Source: Xiheimicrobium sp052034585 (lineage in GTDB: Bacteria; Myxococcota; Myxococcia; Myxococcales; Myxococcaceae). Taken from it: a DNA stretch of 64,000 nucleotides. Of this stretch, positions 58,395 to 64,000 are shown in pieces. Below the pieces are notes generated by a model. It searched no databases. It was not told where the DNA came from and saw nothing but the letters and a program-made list of their open reading frames with translations. The DNA lies in NCBI GenBank assembly GCA_052034585.1, contig JBPOIJ010000007.1, positions 1 to 64,000 on the forward strand. The letters run 5' to 3'. A program made the position numbers and the translations under genes. Each line of letters opens with the position of its first letter. The stretch's first letter is position 1.

Positions 58395-59662
58395 GCGGCC
58401 CTCCGAAGCGCCTCGGCTGAGAGTGGAATGCGCACGAAGAAGGTGGTGCCCACGCCGACGGTGCTCTCGAAGGACATCGAGCCGCCGTGCGCGTCGACGA
58501 CGCTGCGCGAGATGGCGAGGCCCTGGCCGGTGCCCTTGCCGACCTCCTTGGTGGTGAAGAACGGGTCGAAGATGCGGTGCCGAATCTCTTCCGGAATGCC
58601 GCAGCCCGAGTCCTGCACCGAGATGACGGCCTGGGTGCCCTCGAGCTTCGAGCGGATGTGGATCTTCCCTCGCTCGCCCGAGTCGCGCGTCTTCGGCTCG
58701 ATGGCGTGAGCGGCGTTGACGATGAGGTTGAGGAACACCTGGTTCAAGTCGCTGGCGCTGCACACCACGTGCGGCAGCTCACCCAGCTCGAGCTCGACGT
58801 CGGCGAGGTACTTGTACTCGTTGCGCGCCACCGTCAGCGTCGTGCGCAGGCAGGCGTTGAGGTCGGCGGGCGCGCGCTCCTTGCTCGGGTGGCTGAAGGC
58901 CTTCATCGCGCTCACCAGGCTGGCGACGCGCTGCACGCCCTCGAGGGCTCTCGCGGCGGCCTTGGGCGCCCGGCTGCGGAGGTAGTCGAAGTCGAGCTCG
59001 TCCTTGAGCGCCTCGATGGGTGCGCTGTCGACCGTGCCGGCGCAACACCGCGCCTCGTAGACGTCGATGAGCCGCAGGAGGTCGGTCACCGTCGTCTGGA
59101 GAAAGGCGAGGTTGTCGCCGATGAACTGCATGGGCGTGTTGATCTCGTGCGCGATGCCGGAGGCGAGCTGCCCGATGGACTCGAGCTTCTGGGCGTGGCG
59201 GAGCTCGACCTCGAGCTGCTTGCGTTCGCGGAGGTCGACGGCGACGCAGACGATGCTGGCCTGCACCCCGAGCCGCGCGAACGACACCAGCACCGGCAGC
59301 GCGCCGTGCTTCTGCGTCGTCCAGGTGCTCTCGGTGCGCACGACCGCGCCAGGCGGCGCCTCGAGCACGCGCGCGAAGGGCTCGAAGGAGTCGACGATGC
59401 TCTGCATGTTGGTGTGGCCGACGTCGGTGTCGGCGAGGCCGAGCAGCTCGAGCGCCGGGCCGTTCGCGCTCCGCAGCGCGCCGTCCGGTTCGACGATGAG
59501 CAGAGCGCCGGGAATGGCGTCGAGCAGGCTCCGGAGGTCGGCGATGGTGCCGCTCAGCGTCTCGTTCGACTGGTAGAGCTCGCGCGTCTTGTCCTCCACC
59601 AGCTTCTCGAGGATGCGGACGCGGGCTTCGGCTCGAGCCAGGCGGCGGGCGGTCACGTCCAT
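58391..59662 (-). CDS. PAS-type histidine kinase, partner of the H-NOX sensor
   Basis: A 423-residue cytoplasmic histidine kinase. A coiled-coil start (VRILEKLVEDKTRELYQSNETL) leads into a PAS-like domain (about 45-145, with IPGALLIVEPDG). The phosphoacceptor is His172 in GIAHEINTPMQ, and the ATPase part shows N-box VFLNLIVNAAHA, GSGCGIP-like QDSGCGIPEE, F-box FDPFFTTKEVGKGTGQGL and GTTFFVRIPL. It has no membrane helix. The ATG overlaps the H-NOX stop (TGATG), which fits the well-known pairing in which an H-NOX protein binds and inhibits a kinase until heme is occupied. Two response regulators follow directly. Confidence 0.9.
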   Translation of the reverse strand: MDVTARRLARAEARVRILEKLVEDKTRELYQSNETLSGTIADLRSLLDAIPGALLIVEPDGALRSANGPALELLGLADTDVGHTNMQSIVDSFEPFARVLEAPPGAVVRTESTWTTQKHGALPVLVSFARLGVQASIVCVAVDLRERKQLEVELRHAQKLESIGQLASGIAHEINTPMQFIGDNLAFLQTTVTDLLRLIDVYEARCCAGTVDSAPIEALKDELDFDYLRSRAPKAAARALEGVQRVASLVSAMKAFSHPSKERAPADLNACLRTTLTVARNEYKYLADVELELGELPHVVCSASDLNQVFLNLIVNAAHAIEPKTRDSGERGKIHIRSKLEGTQAVISVQDSGCGIPEEIRHRIFDPFFTTKEVGKGTGQGLAISRSVVDAHGGSMSFESTVGVGTTFFVRIPLSAEALRRAA

Positions 59663-60222
59663 CAGGCGGCCCTCGTCGACGAGACGGCGTACTCGAGGTG
59701 GAGCACGCAGGCCTTGTCCCCGCGGAGCTGGCAGTGCTCGTGACGCAGGGTGAGCTGCTCGTGGAAGTGCTCGGCCATGCCGGCGAGCAGCCCCTCGAGG
59801 AAGGCGCACATCTTCCGACTCGAGCGGTACTCGAGGGTGAGCGTCTGCGGGCCGGTGTCGCGGGTGGTGAACTGGGGCGTGCGGGCGCCGCGCAGCAGCT
59901 TGCGCACCTCGACGTGCACCACCGAGTCCAGCTCACGCAACAGGCTGCGGGAGTCGGAGTAGCGGCCAGGCGCGCCGAGCATCGAGAGCAGCCGGGGGAA
60001 GCAGTAGCGCCCGAACTCCCTCACCGCGTCGTCGAGCACCACGCCGGTGTGGCTCGCAGCCTTCGAGGCGAACTGCAGCAGGTCGGTGTCGGGGTAGGTG
60101 CCTGGCCCGACGAAGGGCTCGGTGGTGGTGAAGGTGCACTGGTCGAGCACGTGCTCGAGGGCCTCGGCGCCGAAGCGTTCGAGGATGAAGGACTCGAGCA
60201 GGTTGAAGACGACGCCTTTCAT
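59662..60222 (-). CDS. H-NOX (heme nitric oxide/oxygen binding) sensor protein
   Basis: A 186-residue heme-sensor domain protein. The N-terminus MKGVVFNLLESFILERFGAE matches the family's MKG..FN.le..V.e..G start. The proximal heme His is His103 (SVVHVEVRKLL) and the heme-propionate triad YxSxR is Tyr132, Ser134 and Arg136 (EYRSSRKM), both at canonical positions. Such proteins bind NO, and in some lineages oxygen, and control a histidine kinase or cyclase. No Tyr for oxygen stabilisation can be assigned, so NO sensing is more likely. The stop overlaps the kinase start. Confidence 0.93.
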   Translation of the reverse strand: MKGVVFNLLESFILERFGAEALEHVLDQCTFTTTEPFVGPGTYPDTDLLQFASKAASHTGVVLDDAVREFGRYCFPRLLSMLGAPGRYSDSRSLLRELDSVVHVEVRKLLRGARTPQFTTRDTGPQTLTLEYRSSRKMCAFLEGLLAGMAEHFHEQLTLRHEHCQLRGDKACVLHLEYAVSSTRAA

Positions 60223-60307
60223 GCGGGCTGGCTCCTGGAGAGGGGTCGATCAACGAGTACCCAGCTCACCGCGCACCGCCATCACCCTCGGAGCGTCATT
60301 TCGTGGG

Positions 60308-60955
60308 TCAGCTGGGCTGAGTCGAGGGCGACTCCCGCCTCAGCGAGAGGCTCACCAGGTCTCCGCGCGAGTGCACGTTGAGCTTCTTGAAGATGGCCTT
60401 GAGGTGGTTTCTCACGGTGTGGGTGCTGATGAAGAGCTGCTTGGCGATCTGCGAGGTGGACGCACCAGTCACCACCTGCTCGACGATCTCCGCTTCTCGC
60501 GGGGTGAGCTGGCGGCGCAGCTCGATCGAGAGGCCCGGCGTTTCCTTCGGCGGTGGGGCGGCGGGCTGGCGTCCATGCGCGAGCGCCTGCTCGACGGTGC
60601 GGCGGAGCAGCTCGGGTGGGCAGGGCTTCTCGAGGAAGCGAAAGACGTCGAACTCGTTGATCGAGCGCACCGCGGTCTGGAGCGACGGGTGGCCAGTGAG
60701 CACGAGCTTGACGGTGCGCGGAGAGAGGTCGGTGCAGCGCTGGAGCATGGCCGCGCCGCCGCCATCGGGCATCTGATCATCCGTCATCAGCACGTCGACG
60801 TGCTGGCGGTAGAGCACCTCGACGGCGGCGGGCACCGAGGTCGCGGTGACGAGCGTACACGGCAGCGACCGGAGGGTGAGGGTGAGACCTTCGAGCACCT
60901 CGGCGTCGTCGTCGACGCAGAGCACCACGGGCCGAGGGGGTGGCGTAGGGAGCAT
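60308..60955 (-). CDS. NarL/FixJ-type response regulator
   Basis: A 215-residue response regulator. The receiver (about 8-125) has VDDDAEVL and phospho-acceptor Asp59 (VLMTDDQMP), and FLEKPC with the conserved Lys. A LuxR-type helix-turn-helix (LTPREAEIVEQVVTGASTSQIAKQLFISTHTVRNHLKAIFKKLNV) makes it a DNA-binding transcription factor. It lies 85 bases upstream of the H-NOX gene on the same strand; it may be a further target of the histidine kinase. Confidence 0.9.
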   Translation of the reverse strand: MLPTPPPRPVVLCVDDDAEVLEGLTLTLRSLPCTLVTATSVPAAVEVLYRQHVDVLMTDDQMPDGGGAAMLQRCTDLSPRTVKLVLTGHPSLQTAVRSINEFDVFRFLEKPCPPELLRRTVEQALAHGRQPAAPPPKETPGLSIELRRQLTPREAEIVEQVVTGASTSQIAKQLFISTHTVRNHLKAIFKKLNVHSRGDLVSLSLRRESPSTQPS

Positions 60956-61021
60956 GGAGTCCTCCCTTGGGCATCGGCACCAATCGCCGCGCGCTGAAGT
61001 GGGTCCGACGAGACTCTCGCG

Positions 61022-62839
61022 CTACTGCAGGTAGTACGGCGTGGCGAGGGCGGCGCGGCACTGCCAGTTGTAGCTGCGGAGCTGGCCGATGCTCCCGTCG
61101 GCGGCGAAGCCAGAGACGAAGTGCATGGTGTTGGTGCGCAGGGTGGTGTCGGTGCGGCCGGAGTAGTGGAAGGCCATGGCGCCGACGTAGGCGGTCTCTC
61201 CCCAGTGCTCGTCGAAGTCGTCGGGGGCGTTGGCGCCGTCGAGGCCGAGCAAGTAGTGCGGCCGGCCTCCGGTGGCGTTGCGATTGTCGGGGTTGGTGAG
61301 GCGGCGGCCGAGGCGAACGATGGCGTCGAGGCCGCGGGTGCGGTCGGCGGCAGCGGCGTCGTCGGCCCACGCCTCGAGTCCCTCGGCGACGATGGCGCTC
61401 ATCCACGGGCTGCAGACGAGCGTGGCGGGCATCGAACTGTCGAGGTTGACGTATTCGGAGATGTCGTGGGCCTGCGGCGTGTGCGCGAAGCAGCGGTGCG
61501 TCGCCGGCAGGTTCTTGTTCGCAGGCGCGCCGGCGAGGTTGAGCGCGGTGTTCTGAATGGCCTCGAGGTTGCCGACGATGGTGTCGGCGCGCGTGCGGAA
61601 GGTGGCGGCCTGGTCGTCGCTCACCCGGGCGGCGTAGACGTTGGCGAGGAGGCCGAAGCCGGCGTGGCGCTCGGTCCAGAAGCCGGTGCTGATGGCGCCG
61701 GTGTAGCCGCTGACGGTGGCGCGCCCGGCGATGGTCTCGGCTGCTTCACGGAAGCGATCGTCGCCGCTGAGCAGGTAGTGGAGCGCGAGGTTCTGGGTGT
61801 AGTTGTACTTGAGGTCGCCGCTCGGAGGAGTCGACGAGGACGCGAGCAGGCGCTGACGGTAGAGATCGGTCTCGCGCCAGGCGCTCTGGAGCGGCCCGAT
61901 GGAACCAGTGACTGCGTACGCCCGGTAGAGCGCGGTGCCGCGGTCGTAGAGCCAGGAGCCCGCGGTGCCCATCTGCGGAGCGAAGGCCGAGGAGCCGTAC
62001 TGGGTGGCGTTGCAGAGGGTCGTCCAGGCGTTGAGCGGGGCGGTGGTGACCTGCGTGTTGGGGAGGAGGTGACCGGCGACGGTGCTCGCGGTGAGCCAGG
62101 TCGCGGGCAGGGTGACCCAGACGCGTGGGGTGCGCACCATCGCGCTGCCGAGCGCTTCATCTTGGAGGAGCGAGTCGACGGCGGCCACGGCGAGCGTGGG
62201 CGCGGTGGTGCCGATGAGGACGTCGGCGGTCGCTGCGGTCGCGGGCGCGTCGAACTGCAGTTGGAAGGCGCGGGACGCACCGCTCCGATAGGTGGCGAGA
62301 GAGCGGGAGAAGGTCGCGACGATGGTGCCGTTGATCCGCACGGCGATGGGAGTGGTGGGTGGAGTGCCGTCGGCGAGGGGCAGGCCGACGTTCACGCGTT
62401 GGGTGCCGGTGACGCCAGGGGCGCGGGTGAGGGTGAGGGTGACCGTCGTGCCCTGGCCTCCGCCCGAGGAACCCCCAGCCGTCGTGCCGCCCGCGGTCGC
62501 GGATCCACCGCTCGTCGCCGAGCCTCCCGACGTCGCCGAGCCTCCCGACGTCGCGGATCCGCCAGCCCTCGATCCGCCCGCGGATCCGCCGCTCGTCGCC
62601 GATCCGCCCGACGTCGCCGATCCACCGCTCGTCGCCGTGCCGCCAGACGTCGCCGATCCACCGCTCGTCGCCGTGCCGCCCGACGTCGCCGATCCACCGC
62701 TCGTCGTTCCGCCCGCTGAAGGAGCACCGCCGCCGCTCGAGCCACCGGCGACTGCTCCGCCCGCCGTCGAGCCACCATCTCCGGAGAGCACCGCAGGCCC
62801 ACAGCCGGCCAGCACGACGACGAGTCCGAGAGCGCGCAT
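61022..62839 (-). CDS. Lipoprotein with long Gly/Ser/Ala/Thr linker and helical repeat domain
   Basis: A 605-residue predicted lipoprotein: MRALGLVVVLAGC gives Cys13. Residues about 20-125 are a low-complexity linker of SGGSATSGG units encoded by 36-bp repeats. A beta domain (about 130-235: TVTLTLTRAPGVTGTQRV) is followed by an alpha-helical toroid-like region (about 240-605) with Trp, Tyr and His-rich loops (LYRAYAVTG, YTQNLALHYLLSGDDRFREAAETI, AHDISEYVNLDSSMP), which recalls alpha/alpha-barrel glycoside or polysaccharide enzymes but no catalytic residues could be assigned. The ATG at 62839 is preferred over the long upstream open frame, which has antisense composition. Probably a surface carbohydrate-acting protein. 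Confidence 0.72.
   Translation of the reverse strand: MRALGLVVVLAGCGPAVLSGDGGSTAGGAVAGGSSGGGAPSAGGTTSGGSATSGGTATSGGSATSGGTATSGGSATSGGSATSGGSAGGSRAGGSATSGGSATSGGSATSGGSATAGGTTAGGSSGGGQGTTVTLTLTRAPGVTGTQRVNVGLPLADGTPPTTPIAVRINGTIVATFSRSLATYRSGASRAFQLQFDAPATAATADVLIGTTAPTLAVAAVDSLLQDEALGSAMVRTPRVWVTLPATWLTASTVAGHLLPNTQVTTAPLNAWTTLCNATQYGSSAFAPQMGTAGSWLYDRGTALYRAYAVTGSIGPLQSAWRETDLYRQRLLASSSTPPSGDLKYNYTQNLALHYLLSGDDRFREAAETIAGRATVSGYTGAISTGFWTERHAGFGLLANVYAARVSDDQAATFRTRADTIVGNLEAIQNTALNLAGAPANKNLPATHRCFAHTPQAHDISEYVNLDSSMPATLVCSPWMSAIVAEGLEAWADDAAAADRTRGLDAIVRLGRRLTNPDNRNATGGRPHYLLGLDGANAPDDFDEHWGETAYVGAMAFHYSGRTDTTLRTNTMHFVSGFAADGSIGQLRSYNWQCRAALATPYYLQ
62610..62709. repeat. 36-bp tandem repeat in lipoprotein linker
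   Basis: Two units of 36 bases are identical except for their last base (62610-62645 and 62646-62681), and most of a third unit follows; they begin GACGTCGCCGATCCACCGCT. They encode 12-residue SGG-type units and keep the frame, so array length can change without gene loss. Looser copies extend on both sides. Confidence 0.85.
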
Positions 62840-62989
62840 GCGAAGAGGTACCTCGACCCACACGTTTCGGCTCACGGGCCTCGCGGGTCGGAAAACCTTC
62901 GCGAAACCGGGCACCTCAGTCAACGGGTTCGCCCGTCGAGCCGCTTCGTCATCGGTGAATGCCCCGAACGCTCGTGCGAAGGTGCGCGC

Positions 62990-64000
62990 ATGTCCTCCGC
63001 TCTCGACTCGAGCCGCGTCATCGCCGATTTGAAGGAACTCCGCGCCCTCACCTCCGACGACGACGGCGGTGCGCAACGCGTCGCCTGGGGACCGACCTGG
63101 CGAAAGGCGCGCGACTGGTTCCGCGAGAAGGTGCGCAGGGAGGTCGGCGTCGACGTCGAGCGCGACGGCGCCGGCAACGTGTGGGCGAGCCTCCCTGGCG
63201 CACGAAAGGGCAGCCTGATCATCGGTAGCCACATCGACTCCGTCCCGAGCGGAGGCTGGCTCGACGGCTGTCTCGGCGTCGTCGCGGGCATCGAGGTGCT
63301 CCGGCGGGTGAAGGCCCGGGGCACTCCGCCAGTCTCGGTGCGCCTCGTCGATTGGGCCGACGAAGAAGGCGCGCGCTTCGGACGCAGCCTCGCTGGCTCT
63401 GCCGCCTCCGCGGGAACGCTCGACGCCGAGAAGGAGCTCGCGCACCTCGTCGACCGCGACGGCGTGAAGCTCCCCGACGCGATGGCGCAGAACGGCGTGC
63501 CCCTCGGCGGCATGAAGACCGCCAAGGCCTGGTTCGACGCGCTCGACGCCGAGGCGTACCTCGAGCTGCACATCGAACAGGGCCCAGTGCTCGAAGAGCT
63601 GAAGAAGCCGTCGGCCGTCGTGCTCGGAACGATGGGCGTCGAGCGGCACTCGCTCACGTTCACGGGCCAGGCGGCTCACTCTGGCGCCGCGCCGATTCAC
63701 CTCCGCAAGGACGCGTTCCTCGCCGCCGCGGAGTTCGCGCTCGCCTGCCGCGACATCAGCGTGAGGTTCTCGGGGAAGTCGCCCAAGACGCGCGTCGTCG
63801 CGACCTGCGGCGTGGTGAAGGTGGAACCGAACTTCGTCACCGCCGTTCCTGGCTCCACTGAGATCTCCATCGATCTCCGCGCGCTCGACGGCAAGGTGCT
63901 CGAGAAGATGCTCACCGAGGCGAAGAAGGCCTCGCAGAAGGCCGCGAAGCATCACCTCGTGAAGTGCGTGTGGAGCCCGCTCCTCCACATCACCCCGCGC
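62990..64000 (+). CDS. M20-family Zn amidohydrolase (hydantoinase/carbamoylase type), 3' end cut
   Basis: A cytoplasmic hydrolase cut by the right edge, with 337 codons present. Motifs are those of N-carbamoyl-L-amino acid amidohydrolase / allantoate amidohydrolase-like M20 enzymes: SHIDSVPSGG gives His81 and Asp83, GWLDGCLGV gives Asp92, DEEGARFGRSLAGS gives the Glu pair 125-126, and LELHIEQGPVLE gives His194. All metal ligands seen so far are intact, unlike in the M20-like protein at 49988. It probably hydrolyses an N-carbamoyl or related amide. It is divergent from the repeat-rich lipoprotein, with 150 bases between; no regulator is close. Confidence 0.85.
   Translation, partial: MSSALDSSRVIADLKELRALTSDDDGGAQRVAWGPTWRKARDWFREKVRREVGVDVERDGAGNVWASLPGARKGSLIIGSHIDSVPSGGWLDGCLGVVAGIEVLRRVKARGTPPVSVRLVDWADEEGARFGRSLAGSAASAGTLDAEKELAHLVDRDGVKLPDAMAQNGVPLGGMKTAKAWFDALDAEAYLELHIEQGPVLEELKKPSAVVLGTMGVERHSLTFTGQAAHSGAAPIHLRKDAFLAAAEFALACRDISVRFSGKSPKTRVVATCGVVKVEPNFVTAVPGSTEISIDLRALDGKVLEKMLTEAKKASQKAAKHHLVKCVWSPLLHITPR

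Noticed and set aside
62840..63988. Upstream extension of the repeat-rich lipoprotein frame
   Set aside because: It runs antisense through the M20 amidohydrolase gene; the lipoprotein signal begins at 62839.
1..64000. tRNA, rRNA, phage or transposase genes
   Set aside because: No cloverleaf, rRNA signature or recombinase motif was noticed on either strand; a dedicated scan (tRNAscan, Infernal) would be needed to exclude small RNAs.

Overview
The window is high-GC DNA from a delta-proteobacterial predator-type lineage, most probably a myxobacterium (Myxococcota, Archangiaceae/Myxococcaceae-like). The evidence is about eleven predicted lipoproteins, many with Gly/Ser or Asp-Ala-Gly linkers and Cys-rich modules, two C-terminal tails of the MYXO-CTERM kind (short Cys motif, one membrane helix, Arg cluster), a DUF2378-type gene and an MXAN_5187-like gene (families I associate with myxobacteria), Ser/Thr kinases, and many one- and two-component regulators. 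No rRNA, tRNA, CRISPR array, transposase or phage gene was recognised. Both ends cut genes.

Layout. 1-12.5 kb: exported and Cys-rich proteins, a GMC oxidoreductase with its Tat-exported small partner, a 5'-nucleotidase-like phosphoesterase and a hot-dog thioesterase. 12.5-19.3 kb: MXAN_5187-like protein, Lgt (the enzyme that lipidates the many lipoproteins here), a glutaredoxin-fold protein without any cysteine, a polytopic membrane protein coupled to a HEAT-like protein. 19.3-25.3 kb: a leftward run DUF2378 - phytochelatin-synthase-like - Ser/Thr kinase - ABC ATPase - TonB-like - AlkB-like. 25.5-37.4 kb: DUF2330 protein, a lipoprotein and a beta-propeller/vanadium-haloperoxidase-like lipoprotein, beta-helix and Ig-like surface proteins, and an operon ending in a trypsin-like protease. 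37.4-39.3 kb: a TetR regulator and an isochorismatase-like lipoprotein tied together by three copies of one 15-bp palindrome.

39.3-48.8 kb is the most striking block: leftward anti-sigma - ECF sigma - TPR-CHAT (caspase-like) lipoprotein, and rightward from the same divergent region a subtilisin-like exported protease, then a Thr/Tyr-repeat protein, a second ECF sigma and its membrane partner. Two envelope proteases of different clans thus sit between two sigma/anti-sigma pairs.

48.8-52.4 kb: an alpha/beta hydrolase and a Tat-exported M20-like protein with altered metal ligands, divergent around a 17-bp palindrome. 52.4-53.3 kb: a 0.9-kb gene-free region built from tandem and inverted copies of an unrecognised repeat family whose 27-bp core also occurs 34 kb away at 18.7 kb. 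53.3-61 kb: an almost gapless leftward operon, H-NOX heme sensor - histidine kinase - HDOD response regulator - degenerate HD response regulator - zinc-finger Ser/Thr kinase with TPRs, preceded by a NarL-type regulator; a likely nitric-oxide (or oxygen) response pathway. The window ends in a repeat-rich lipoprotein and a truncated M20 amidohydrolase. All functions are inferred from sequence by eye; no database search was run.
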